Positions 1 to 9,487 of a stretch of 30,510 nucleotides of DNA are shown in pieces. The position numbers and the translations under genes are program-made. Within the stretch, counting starts at the first letter, position 1. Every line of letters starts with the position of its first letter. The notes beneath the pieces were generated by a model. It saw only the letters and a list, made by a program, of their open reading frames with translations, had not been told where the DNA came from and did no database searches. The DNA is from an uncultured Clostridium sp. (GTDB lineage Bacteria > Bacillota_A > Clostridia > TANB77 > CAG-508), in the NCBI GenBank assembly GCA_948466265.1, contig CAOJZU010000017.1, forward strand, positions 1 to 30,510, read 5' to 3'.

Positions 1-260
1 TCTACTTCTCCACCAAAATCAGCATGTCCAGGTGTATCTACTATATTTATTTTTATATCATTATACATTACAGATGTATTTTTAGAAAGAATAGTAATTC
101 CTCTTTCCTTTTCTAGGTCGTTTGAATCCATTACTCTTTCTGCAACTTGCTCATTATCTCTAAATACATGACTTTGTTTTAATAACTCATCAACAAGAGT
201 TGTTTTACCATGGTCAACGTGTGCAATTATTGCTATATTTCTTATTTTTTGATTATTCAT
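1..260 (-). CDS. typA: TypA/BipA translational GTPase, N-terminal part (cut by window edge)
   Basis: Only the first 86 codons are present; the gene runs off the left edge. The protein is a ribosome-associated GTPase of the elongation-factor family. The start ATG (complement 258-260) is preceded by an AGGGGT ribosome binding site. Visible motifs are the P-loop [15 protein letters not shown] near residue 15, the switch I region ERGITI near residue 53, and the G3 motif [13 protein letters not shown] at the edge. The [11 protein letters not shown] and DFGGEVE combination is typical of TypA rather than LepA or EF-G. It sits 48 bp downstream of plsC in the same direction, so cotranscription is possible. 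No in-frame CGG occurs in the visible part. Confidence 0.93.
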   Translation of the reverse strand, partial: MNNQKIRNIAIIAHVDHGKTTLVDELLKQSHVFRDNEQVAERVMDSNDLEKERGITILSKNTSVMYNDIKINIVDTPGHADFGGEV

Positions 261-308
261 TTTAATATTACCCCTATCTATCTATAAGTTTCGACATAAT
301 ATTATATC

Positions 309-906
309 CTAAATTTCTTCATTTGTCAATCTAATAATCTCTTTCATTAATGTCTTACTTAAATTATCTAACACTTCTTTGTTTCCTTTTTTGCCATTAT
401 ATTCACTAAAATCTATTGGCTTTCCAATATTAACTACAATTTTTGAAAATGGTTTGTAATTATTCTTAACTTGCATTCCAATAGGTATTATTTCAGCACC
501 TGACATTAAGCTCATAAGTACAGCACCATTTTGTAACTTTCCATTTTTTTTAATACCATTTCTTGTTCCTTCTGGAAACAATAATACCATATGATTTTCT
601 TTCAATACTTTAACACTATTTTTTAGTAATCCCACATCTTGTTTCCCTCTTTTTACTGGAATAGCATGTACCTTTTTTGCAAGCCATTTTACAAATCTGT
701 TTACAAATAGTTCTTCTTTAGCCAATATGTATATATCGTTTCTTTTTAATAATGCTACTAAAACCGGAGGATCCCAATTACTAATATGGTTTGGACATAT
801 AATAAAAGGTTTACCTTTTTCAATATTTTCTTTCCCGAACAACTCTTATTCTAAATATAACTAGGAAAGCAATCTTCAATACAGATTTTATTATCCATCT
901 AACCAT
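309..906 (-). CDS. plsC: 1-acyl-sn-glycerol-3-phosphate acyltransferase, one CGGG +1 site
   Basis: Membrane-associated acyltransferase that makes phosphatidic acid from lysophosphatidic acid and acyl donor. The HX4D catalytic motif NHISNWD and the FPEGTR substrate motif are both present, after a hydrophobic N-terminal helix (IIKSVLKIAFLVIF). The start at 904-906 has an AAGGAG site and overlaps the 3' end of cmk by 8 bp, which suggests translational coupling. The frame is broken by CGGG (complement of CCG at 835-837): FRIRVV reads on as GKENIEKGKP only if the C is skipped, making Gly24. The restored length is 198 aa, normal for short PlsC proteins. Without the shift the N-terminal 23 residues, including the membrane helix, would be detached. 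Confidence 0.93.
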
Positions 907-1572
907 TTCTTTTTCTCCTTATAATATCTTCAATAATATATACAACTTCTTCAATATCCTTATTTGTACTATCAATTACTATTGCGTCATCTGCTTTTAC
1001 AAATGGTGCAATTTCTCTTTCTGTTTCTAACTTATGCCTTTTTACCATACTATCTAATACCTTTTCATAAGTTTCATTTATTCCTTTTGCTAAATTCTGA
1101 TTGTATCTTCTCTTTGCTCTTTCTTCTAAAGAGCAATCCAAATATATTTTTACATCAGCATTAGGAAATACGACTGTTCCGAATATCTCGTCCTTCCATA
1201 ATGACATCAGTATTTTCTCCCATTTTTCTTTGAATAGGAGTCATTTTATCTCTTACAATTTTTAGTGCTGCAAATTTTGCAACATTTTCGTCAATTTCTG
1301 GAGTTCTTATATCCTCTGATACATCATTTCCGATTTAAGAATACCTTTTGTTTTCCGTTTTCATGTATTAATTTTATATCTATATCTTCTAATATATCTT
1401 TTATTTTATCTTCTTCTGTAACCAAAATCCCTTTATTAATACATTCTAAGGTAACACATCTATACATAGCACCTGTATCAATATTTATAAGTTCTAATTT
1501 TTCGGCTAAAATTTTAGTTACAGTCCCTTTTCCTGTACCTGCTGGTCCATCTATTGCAACAACAAATGACAT
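899..1572 (-). CDS. cmk: Cytidylate kinase, two CGGA +1 sites
   Basis: Cytoplasmic CMP/dCMP kinase of pyrimidine nucleotide metabolism. The restored protein is 223 aa, the usual bacterial size. It starts at 1572 behind GGAGAG. Walker A GPAGTGKGT is at residues 9-17 and DTGAMYR follows. Two in-frame CGGA sites break it: CCG at 1330-1332 (FLN, then GNDVSEDIRTPEI, Gly81) and CCG at 1179-1181 (MEGRDI, then GTVVFPNADVK, Gly131). GRDIGTVVFP is a signature of Cmk, so the second glycine is an invariant residue. An ordinary CGA arginine codon lies four codons before the second site, so other CGN codons are read normally. The 3' end overlaps plsC. Confidence 0.96.
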
Positions 1573-1650
1573 GTTTTATCTCTCCTTCTAAATTATATAT
1601 GAATTATATAATTTATATATAATTATTGCAAGAAATATTAATAAAATTTA

Positions 1651-4600
1651 CTATGTAATTTCGTTTCTATCATTTTCTCTTTCTGTTATAGGTGTTAATA
1701 TTAAATTATGCATTATAATTGAGTCATCAGTTTCCCAAGTGTTTACTGTGTCTTCAACAATCTCGTATTCACCATTATTCACCATTCTTTGAATCATTCT
1801 ATATGAAGTATCTTCTTTGGCATTCAATGTAACTGGCTTATTATCTTCTATTGCTTTTCTATTTATTACTTTAGCAAAATAGTCATGTATTTCTCTACGA
1901 CTTGCTTCTATATCTCTAGTTGTTGATGAAGCTATATCTAATATCTCTACTGAGTCTTCATCTTCTCCATATACTATATACCAGTCTCTATTTCTAGCTA
2001 TTGTAATTTCTGATTCAAAATATCCGTAAACATCTGATAAATCTTCAATATCTTCTGCATCTTGCATCACTTTCATTTCTTCTGGATATGCTTGATTTTC
2101 AATATTTCTAATAAATTCTATAGTTTCTGCTGTTATATCAAAACTAGTTTCTTCTATCAATCTTCTTATTGGATGTAATTCTGATTGTGGAACTCTTAAG
2201 TAGTCTAATCTGTGAGTTATCTGTGGTCCTGTATCTTTATATCTTGCTACAACATTTCCATAATATAAACTTTTATGCTTTATTTCTGCAAGAATGTATT
2301 GTTCCTCTATAGCATCCGAATAACCAACATTCTCCAAAACTTTTGGTAATGTTCCTTCAAAAATCATTTTAGGTTTTGACATTCTTGACTCAGATGTACC
2401 ATAGGTTATTACTTTAAGACTCTCTGTTTCATTTTCTACTTGATTTGATTCTTCTAATAGTTCTTCACTTGCTTTTTGATATACCTCTAATAAAGTATCT
2501 TGACTATAATTTCCTCTTGTTTCAACATTATCAAAACACAAAGCATTTCCATTTCTCCATACCCAGCTTTGTGCAACTAACTCTCCATCTTTTCTAACCA
2601 CAAAAGTTCTTCCATTTTCGCTACTAATTGAATGATAAAGAGATTCTTTTGATTCTCCATCTATTAAGAAACAACATCTTGTTATATATCCTACTGCTAG
2701 TGCAAGAGGATCATCTAAATCTAGCATTTCATATTCATAATTATTTACATTTCCTTTTACTTTAGGGATACTAGAATATTTTCTTTTTCTCATTATTAGA
2801 TACCACTCTCTAGCTTTTTTAACTATTTCCATATTTGTTGTTCCTATTTCTCGCAATGGTTCTTTTAGTCTATATTCCTCTGGATTTAAAAATATAACTT
2901 GTTCTTTATATAATTCTAAAATTCTTTTTGTGCTAATATTTCCATTTAACTTTTTATAAATTGAATCCCAATCATTATAAATAGAAGAAAAACACTTATC
3001 AAAATTAATTATTTCATCATTTAATAGCTTATTTATAGCAGCATGCTTACTATTATTTTTGCTTCCAAATAAATAATTCATAAGTTTTTTATTCAGCCTA
3101 GGTGTTCCATCTTCATTTAATTCAATATGCATTATCTTCAATCCATTAAATAAATATTCTAATGTTGAAAAAGGTTTTTCATATTCTAATATTTTTAATG
3201 CATTATCATATCCAAATCCAAAAAACAATTTAAACGCTAATTTTTTTATATGATTTTCCAATGGAGATGATTTTTCATATGTTTCTTTTATTCTTTTACA
3301 TAATTTTTTATATAGTTTCATGTTATAATTTTGTACTTGTTTCTCTGATAAATCACTCACTATATATTCTAATGTGTATGCATTTTCAACTTGTGAATTA
3401 CGAGATAAGTAAATAAGTGTCTTGGCAGTTGTTAAACTATATATTTGGCTAAAGCTCACATCTTGATTTACTATTCTATAAAACATGCTATTATTAATAA
3501 AGTTATCTATCGTGTTATCTCTACTAAGAATTTTAAATAAATACTCCATATATTCTTGTCTTAATTTAATATAACTTGGATTATTATCATTGATACTTTT
3601 ATCTTCTAATAATAAAATTCTAGCCAAAGTTATTGCACTTATGTATTTATCATCAAACAATATATTCCTATTGTCATCCCTTAAGCTTGCAATCATTACT
3701 GAAAATTCATTTATTAAATCTACCCCTGCCTCTTTCTTCTTTATAAATTCTTCTCTTCGTTTTTCTTCATAAAAATCTGACATTTTTGCTTTTACTAATT
3801 GTGTTATAAAGCTTCTTAATTTTGGAGATATTTCTCCAGTAAATTTATCATAAAATTCTATTAAAACTTTTGCTTTTACTTCGTCTGAGTCACTTTCAAA
3901 TAGCTCTATAATCTCATCAAGACTCATTTGAGAAAATTTTTCTTTAAATATATATATTGAATCAAATCGATCTTTCGCTTTCAGTCTTCTTATATAAGTT
4001 TTAAAATATGGAATTGAAACATCTATCAACTTATTAGATATATAATCAACCAATTTTAACAATTTATTATGACTTATGGAATTAGCAAATATTAATTCCA
4101 TTAAATTGTATGGATCTAAATATTGTGATTGAATTTGAGGTTGTTCAATACTTACTTCATATTTATTAACACATACAGATATATTATCTTTATATAAATA
4201 GGTAATTAAACTAGACATATCCTGAGAAGAGTATTTTTTTAATTTCTGCTCAAAATTTTCTAGTATAAATCTTTGTGCATCTTTGTTTACTGATGCTATA
4301 AAATTATTAAATGTGATAGGCTTACTTGCCATTAATTCTGCCTTGCACATCTGTATTGCAAAAATTTGTTTATCTTCTTGTAGATTTATAATTAATGTTT
4401 CTACAACTTTACTATCAAAAACTGTATGATAATTTCTTAATATGTCCTCTAGCATATCACTATCTATATCTTGCAAAGATTCGACTAAACTCATTAAATT
4501 TAAATTTAATGCTTCTAATTCTTGATTAGTAATTTCTCTCAAATCCCCTTTTATTTTAGCTCTTTTATTTAAATCATTAAATAAAAACGTATCAAACATT

Positions 4601-4785
4601 ATTTCTTCTTTAGATAGTAGAGTTTCTCTTATGTTTTGTCTTTCGCTTATGAAATCATAAATTATCTTTTGATCCATAAATGGCAATTCAAAAAATTCTT
4701 TTTTTTTATCATATATTACTTTCCCAATTTTAAGAAAAGGTATTCTTTGTATTTTATTAATTAGTATATTTAATTCTAGACCCAT
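1651..4785 (-). CDS. Large uncharacterised protein, 1044 aa
   Basis: I do not recognise a named family. I chose the ATG at 4785 (MGLELNIL) because AAAGGA lies about nine bases upstream; an in-frame ATG at 4815 would add ten residues but has no such site. The first 600 or so residues are mostly helical and charged, with no signal peptide or clear membrane helix. Around residues 700-850 a different domain begins, with ITRCCFLIDGESKESLYHSI, then VVRKDGELVAQSWVWRNGNA and LCFDNVE. This pattern, a CC pair followed by a 'KDGELVAQSWVW' strand, looks like an acyltransferase-type (GNAT-like) fold, but that is inference. The gene has no in-frame CGG over 1044 codons, although CGG occurs in other phases (TAC GGA, TCG GAT). 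It lies between the P-loop/Asp23 gene and cmk. Confidence 0.85.
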   Translation of the reverse strand: MGLELNILINKIQRIPFLKIGKVIYDKKKEFFELPFMDQKIIYDFISERQNIRETLLSKEEIMFDTFLFNDLNKRAKIKGDLREITNQELEALNLNLMSLVESLQDIDSDMLEDILRNYHTVFDSKVVETLIINLQEDKQIFAIQMCKAELMASKPITFNNFIASVNKDAQRFILENFEQKLKKYSSQDMSSLITYLYKDNISVCVNKYEVSIEQPQIQSQYLDPYNLMELIFANSISHNKLLKLVDYISNKLIDVSIPYFKTYIRRLKAKDRFDSIYIFKEKFSQMSLDEIIELFESDSDEVKAKVLIEFYDKFTGEISPKLRSFITQLVKAKMSDFYEEKRREEFIKKKEAGVDLINEFSVMIASLRDDNRNILFDDKYISAITLARILLLEDKSINDNNPSYIKLRQEYMEYLFKILSRDNTIDNFINNSMFYRIVNQDVSFSQIYSLTTAKTLIYLSRNSQVENAYTLEYIVSDLSEKQVQNYNMKLYKKLCKRIKETYEKSSPLENHIKKLAFKLFFGFGYDNALKILEYEKPFSTLEYLFNGLKIMHIELNEDGTPRLNKKLMNYLFGSKNNSKHAAINKLLNDEIINFDKCFSSIYNDWDSIYKKLNGNISTKRILELYKEQVIFLNPEEYRLKEPLREIGTTNMEIVKKAREWYLIMRKRKYSSIPKVKGNVNNYEYEMLDLDDPLALAVGYITRCCFLIDGESKESLYHSISSENGRTFVVRKDGELVAQSWVWRNGNALCFDNVETRGNYSQDTLLEVYQKASEELLEESNQVENETESLKVITYGTSESRMSKPKMIFEGTLPKVLENVGYSDAIEEQYILAEIKHKSLYYGNVVARYKDTGPQITHRLDYLRVPQSELHPIRRLIEETSFDITAETIEFIRNIENQAYPEEMKVMQDAEDIEDLSDVYGYFESEITIARNRDWYIVYGEDEDSVEILDIASSTTRDIEASRREIHDYFAKVINRKAIEDNKPVTLNAKEDTSYRMIQRMVNNGEYEIVEDTVNTWETDDSIIMHNLILTPITERENDRNEIT

Positions 4786-4894
4786 TTTAAAACATCCTTT
4801 ATAACAAATCAACATAAATATCTTATCATAAATTTACATAATTTTCAAGCTTTATGGGAAGTATTCTGTAGAATATAACTCAAAAGAATTTGCA

Positions 4895-4932
4895 TAAAAA
4901 ATAAGCTTTAGACTTATTTTTAATCTAAAGCT
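4895..4932 (-). terminator. Intrinsic terminator after the P-loop/Asp23 gene
   Basis: A 9-bp perfect stem (AGCTTTAGA with TCTAAAGCT) is followed on the minus strand by TTATTTTTTA. It lies just past the stop codon at 4956 and separates this gene from the 1044-aa gene. Confidence 0.8.
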
Positions 4933-4955
4933 CTATTTATAACTAATTTGTATTA

Positions 4956-5799
4956 TTATCCTTGATTTACCTCTATTCCTTTTGCAACAATCTCAATATC
5001 TCTAACATTCATAGCAGTTAATTGCTCAATTTCCTTTTTACATCTATCTCTAAATTCATTTAAAACATCTCTAATGTTAGAACCATATACTACAATAACT
5101 TCAATATATATACTTGGTCCTTCCTCATATTTTGTAATCCTCATTTTCCCAAGTTTAGATATACCTGGGGTCTTATATGCCATATATTCTATTATCTGTC
5201 TAAAAACAGAATCTGATATTGTAAAATTTCCTAAATAGCTGAATGTTGGTCGTATGATTGATTTTTCAGAAACGTATGGATCTTTACCTAGTCCTTTTGA
5301 CTTAAATATTTGTAGAGGATCTAAAATATATCCTGAAAAATCCTTCTTAATCTCAAAAGTAGGTACTGGAATAACATGTTTTCCTTCTGTTACACGTATT
5401 CTTCTTGCTGTTTGCATTTCTTCCTCTGTTGCAATTTCATTAATATATATTATTTTAGAAATCTCTGGAAGTCCAAGATTTTCTGCAATTTTATGTACCA
5501 TACTATCAGATGTTCCAAGTATCATAATACTTTCAGGTTTAAATTTTTTTATTGCTGAAATAATCTCTTTTTTTTCTTCATTTGTTTGAAAAAGAGCGTG
5601 TTTCACAGTTTCTATTTTAGTTGGTGCTTTTTTTGCAGAAGAACCTGCAATTACTTTATGGTCTTTTATTAGAAGCCCATCATCTATAATATATTGTATA
5701 TTGTTTTCAGCCGCAACATATCCTGCTCTATAGCTTTTACCAGTTCCGTGATGGTCCTACAAAAGCATATACTTTTATTTTATTAAATGCAAATGGCAT
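4956..5799 (-). CDS. P-loop NTPase with Asp23/Gls24-like C-terminal region, one CGGA +1 site
   Basis: The 280-aa protein starts at 5799 behind AGGAGGG. Residues 11-22 form a beta strand and Walker A (VYAFVGPSGTGKS). The +1 site is inside Walker A: GPS, then CGGA (CCG at 5746-5748), then the Gly18 of GTGKS. Without the shift no functional nucleotide-binding loop is made. The middle carries ILGTSDSMV and a conserved region with RRIRVTEGKHVIPVP. Residues 190-280 (KTPGISKLGKMRI, IYIEVIVVYGSNIRDV, MNVRDIEIVAKGIEV) match the pattern of the Asp23/Gls24 envelope-stress family. The cellular role is not known; the family is seen in Clostridia as a conserved hypothetical. It lies directly downstream (20 bp) of a glycosyltransferase gene. 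Confidence 0.88.
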
Positions 5800-5819
5800 A
5801 CTGTTTATTCCCTCCTGTA

Positions 5820-7344
5820 TTAATATTTTTCAAGTAACATTATTCCATAAGAATACTCATGATAGCTTGTGTAAATTTGTTTTAAATCTTTTAAAACTTT
5901 TATATTTTCTTTTGGAATAACATTATATATCCACATATCTGCTGCATGTATTAACCAAATTCTTCCTTTATATTCTTTTAAGAATTCCCAGTCATGGCTA
6001 TCTCCTAAATTATGTACTATATCCATTCCTGGTGCATAAGCTTTATATGCCTCGTCTACGTTCCATGTTGGATCACATAGGAACACACTTCTATATTCAG
6101 GAAATACTGAAGTAATTACTCCTCCTGGTCCAACATCTGAATAAACTATAATATCTCCCTCTTGCAAATTCTCCTTTAAATAATCATAAACTTCTACATT
6201 TCCATAATCATAATATAGATTAATATTTGTAATATTACTTATTGTTCCAAGTATAGTAATAGTAGCACAGATTCCAAAAATCAGATATCTATTTTTTTCT
6301 AAACTAAACATATATGCTATCCAAAAAATATAAAGTCCTGTCATTACAAATAAGTATCTTGAAAATAGAACTGGGCGCCATATAATTAGTGATATAAGTA
6401 GCATTATTCCGATTATTCCTACATATACAAAGAAGCTAAGTAATGCAGGTTTTATATCAGTATTTTCCTTTTTATACTTATATGTTCTAAAAGCTAAATA
6501 TATGTATAGTAAAACAGATGCTATTAATGCGATGATTGTATGTGCATCAAATACGAATTTGCTATCTAATTGCCTTCTAAATTGGAAACTTAAAAGTTCA
6601 ACTGGTGTACTTATAGGATTAATTTCTATCCAAAAACCATTATGAACATGCATTATTTGTCCGAAGTAAAAATACAAGCCAAGGAATATAAATCAAAACT
6701 TGAATTCCTGCAAGTATTAGAAAGTTTCTTAAATCTATCTTTGCTTCTTTTCTATTTCTTATTAGGAATATTAAAAGAAGTAAATTTATTAGGCAGGTTG
6801 TTATTAATGCATAATAATGTATATAGCAAGCACATATACTAAATATACCAAATATCACAAGATTTTTCATTTTACCAGTATCGTTTTTATCTTTGACATT
6901 TCTATAAAATCTGTAGGCATATATACTAGTTACTGTAATTATCAAAAATGCCCAAGAGTACATTCTTATCTCTTGTGAATATGCTGTCATAATTGGTAAG
7001 AAAAATGTAAGGAAAGAAAAGAATATTCCTGTTTTCTCACCGAAGTCTTTTCTAATATGTGTATATCCTAATACTCCTACAATTATTGTTGCAACAACTG
7101 AAAATAATCTAAATAGTAAAATATTATTTCCAAATATTAAATAAATTATATGTAAAGCCCAATAGTAAAGTGCAGGATGTACATCATTTCCTGTTATAGT
7201 CCAAATATCAGCAAAACTGTGCTTTGCTATTGCAACTGAATAACTTTCGTCAAACCAAAGTGATGTGTGAAATGCTGGCAATATTAGAAATATTGCTCCA
7301 AGTATAATTATTGCTATATGTAAATGCTTCTTTTGTAATTTCAT
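5820..7344 (-). CDS. GT39-like membrane glycosyltransferase, one CGGA +1 site
   Basis: A 507-aa polytopic GT-C type glycosyltransferase that would move a sugar from a polyprenyl-phosphate donor to a cell-envelope acceptor. I chose ATG 7344 (MKLQKKH) because GGAGG lies six bases upstream; the upstream ATG at 7386 has none. The N-terminal membrane helix is followed by LWFDESYSVAIAKHSF and GNDVHPALYYWALH, the acidic-loop motifs of this superfamily, and by SQEIRMYSW. About ten hydrophobic segments follow. In-frame CGGA (CCG at 6661-6663) splits it: PWLVFLL, then GQIMHVHNGFW (Gly228). CGG in other phases (TTC GGT, ATC GGA) within the gene does not shift. Confidence 0.9.
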
Positions 7345-7482
7345 TTTATACCTCCAAAATTTTGTTATATATAATAATATTTCCATTTTTAATTTAATAT
7401 TAATAATATCACATTTTTATTTTTTTATCTACCCTTATTTTAATTTTAGGTAAAGTTCTTTAGTAATTTCTATTGATATAAC

Positions 7483-7510
7483 AGAGAGCCCCCAACTTTG
7501 GGGGCTCTCT
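7483..7510. repeat. Perfect 11-bp inverted repeat beside orphan C
   Basis: AGAGAGCCCCC and GGGGGCTCTCT are separated by six bases just past the stop codon of the orphan gene at 7518. It is much more GC-rich than its surroundings and lacks a T-run on either strand. It could be a Rho-independent terminator with a poor tail, an RNA-stabilising hairpin, or the edge of an inserted segment. Confidence 0.7.
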
Positions 7511-7517
7511 GCCAAAC

Positions 7518-7958
7518 TTATTTTATCTTTTGAAAGAACTCCGTTAATTCTTTAGTAAGATTTAGAGAATTAGGCGAAATAAAATATATATTATTCTTTG
7601 CAGCCTCTTCTCTGATATCCCAAGAAGTCATAATTAGTATTTTCGGCTCCTTTTTGCTCTTACTTAAAGAAAGTTCTTTGCAAAGTTTTCCAACTTCAAT
7701 TGGGAAGACTTTGCTATCCATGTTTAAATCATAGTGTCCTGTAATCTCTGAAAGCTCATCGATTTCTGTAAAATCAGTATCTATATCGAAGTCACTCCCA
7801 ATAGCAATTACATCAAATACTTTAGTTGTATAAAAAATCTCATAAATCAGATCACAAATACTTTGTACATTTGTTGTTAAAATATGATTAGCTTGTACAA
7901 TTCCTACAAGTCTTGCAAATTCTCTGTTTCCGTTACAAAATAAAACCCGTTTTTTCAT
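7518..7958 (-). CDS. Orphan gene C: uncharacterised 146-aa protein with an unshifted in-frame CGG
   Basis: I do not recognise the family. The start at 7958 (MKKRVLFCNGNREFARLVG) has a good AAGGAG site; an in-frame ATG six codons upstream lies before that site. The alternating strand-helix pattern (VLFCNGN, FDVIAIGSDFDID, PKILIMTSWDI) resembles a receiver-like or Rossmann-like alpha/beta fold, which is inference. Codon 4 is CGG followed by GTT (CCG at 7947-7949), and the reading frame continues intact for 142 more codons. A +1 shift there would stop after 17 residues. The codon choice (CTG, CCG, TCG, ACG, more G/C third positions) differs from the neighbours. Together with a GC-rich hairpin on one flank this points to recent acquisition. 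If the CGGN rule is strict in this cell, the gene would not give a full-length product. Confidence 0.7.
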   Translation of the reverse strand: MKKRVLFCNGNREFARLVGIVQANHILTTNVQSICDLIYEIFYTTKVFDVIAIGSDFDIDTDFTEIDELSEITGHYDLNMDSKVFPIEVGKLCKELSLSKSKKEPKILIMTSWDIREEAAKNNIYFISPNSLNLTKELTEFFQKIK

Positions 7959-8084
7959 ATAATGTTCTCCTTTCAAAATGAAATAGTTTGTTGTTACCTG
8001 ATTATATTATGTTATATAGCATATCATAATTTTGCGCAAAAAGCAAATGAGATATTAATAAAATTAATTATCTATAATACACAC

Positions 8085-8120
8085 AAAAACAAGGCAATAC
8101 AATTTGTATGCCCTGTTTTT
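8085..8120 (-). terminator. Intrinsic terminator after GT2 gene
   Basis: On the minus strand AAAAACAGGGCATACAA pairs with TTGTATTGCCTTGTTTTT with small bulges, ending in a T-run. It lies 18 bp past the GT2 stop codon at 8138. Confidence 0.7.
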
Positions 8121-8137
8121 ATTTTTTCTTTTAATTC

Positions 8138-9367
8138 TTAAATAACTTCATTAATTTTTATATCTCTAACGTGGTCAATTTTTTCCCAATTTGTTTCTCT
8201 CTTGAATAAACATTTAAAGTTAATTGCAAGCCAGCTTCCTAAGAATAAAGGATAACAAAGTAATCCTTTTATCATAGGCTTTATTGGCCTTCTATCTAAT
8301 AACATTATTATAGCTCCAATTCCTATTGGTAGTAAAAATGTTGGAATTATATATAATAAATAATTTTGAATTAATTCTGCTCTTGTCATTAATTCTCCCA
8401 TATATAATCCTGCGTTTACCACAAGTAATAATAATGTTATTACAAATAGTGGTATACTTCCTACAATATATAATAAGCCATCTAATGAAACTAAAGTCTT
8501 ATTTTCCTTAACTGATCTTCCTAGCTCTTTAGTATATCTTTCCATACATTGTATATGCCCTACTGTCCATCTTGAACGTTGAGACCAACTTTGTTTAAAT
8601 CCTACTGGTTGTTCATCATATACTACTGCATCTGTTGCCCAACCAAGTTTTTTACCTGCAATAATTCTTTGAAGTGAAAATTCTATATCTTCTGTCAAAG
8701 TATATGTTTGCCAACCATTTGGTTTGACAACATCAAATTTAACCATAAATCCTGTTCCATTTATTAGTGTAGATAATCCTAAATTATATCTTGCTAAATG
8801 ATAAAATCTATTCATCATCCAATAAAATATTGCATATCCAGATGATATCCAACTGTCTGTAGGATTTTTTATATCTCTATAGCCTTGAACAACTTCTTCA
8901 CCTTGGCATAGTTTTTTATTCATATTTTTTATGAAATTTTTGTCTACAATATTATCAGCATCAAATACACAAAAGGCATCATAATCCGCATTTTCTTCTA
9001 TTTTTTTAGATAAGAACCATTGAAGAGCATGACCTTTTGTTTTTCCCACTGTATCGTTTCTTTCATAAACTATTGCACCTGTATTTTCTGCTATTTCCTT
9101 TGTTCTGTCTGTACAATTGTCTGCTATTACATATATATCTAATAAATCTTTATCATAGTCTTGTTTTTTCAAACTTTCTACTAAATTTGCAATTACTGAT
9201 TCTTCATTGTGTGCTGGAATAATTGCCATAAATTTATGATTTTTATTTGTAATCATTGGTTTATCCTTAAGTTTAACAAAAGAACATATACTAATTAAAA
9301 GTTGATATAACCAAAATATTGTTATTATCCAAACTATTGCTTGTTGTAATATATATAAATATTCCAT
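8138..9367 (-). CDS. GT2 family processive-type glycosyltransferase
   Basis: A 409-aa membrane glycosyltransferase of the GT2/BcsA-like group. An N-terminal helix (residues 8-30) is followed by the GT-A domain beginning FMAIIPAHNEESVIANLVES. The nucleotide-sugar motifs are present in order: ADNCTDRT, FDADNIVDKNF (DxD), TLTEDIEFSLQRI (TED) and QRSRWTVGHIQC (QxxRW). Three C-terminal membrane helices follow. The QxxRW motif suggests a polymerising enzyme or a poly-N-acetylglucosamine/hyaluronan-type relative, but the product cannot be named. Start 9367 has GAGAGG upstream. There is no in-frame CGG; a GCG GAT junction in another phase is harmless. Confidence 0.92.
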   Translation of the reverse strand: MEYLYILQQAIVWIITIFWLYQLLISICSFVKLKDKPMITNKNHKFMAIIPAHNEESVIANLVESLKKQDYDKDLLDIYVIADNCTDRTKEIAENTGAIVYERNDTVGKTKGHALQWFLSKKIEENADYDAFCVFDADNIVDKNFIKNMNKKLCQGEEVVQGYRDIKNPTDSWISSGYAIFYWMMNRFYHLARYNLGLSTLINGTGFMVKFDVVKPNGWQTYTLTEDIEFSLQRIIAGKKLGWATDAVVYDEQPVGFKQSWSQRSRWTVGHIQCMERYTKELGRSVKENKTLVSLDGLLYIVGSIPLFVITLLLLVVNAGLYMGELMTRAELIQNYLLYIIPTFLLPIGIGAIIMLLDRRPIKPMIKGLLCYPLFLGSWLAINFKCLFKRETNWEKIDHVRDIKINEVI

Positions 9368-9487
9368 TTCAAACCCTCTCTTGTTATTTTCTTTACTTAA
9401 AGGCTTATACCCCTAACAATTTAATTATACTATAATATTCCAAAAAATGCAAATATTTCTAGCAAATTAATATAATTTTAATAATTA

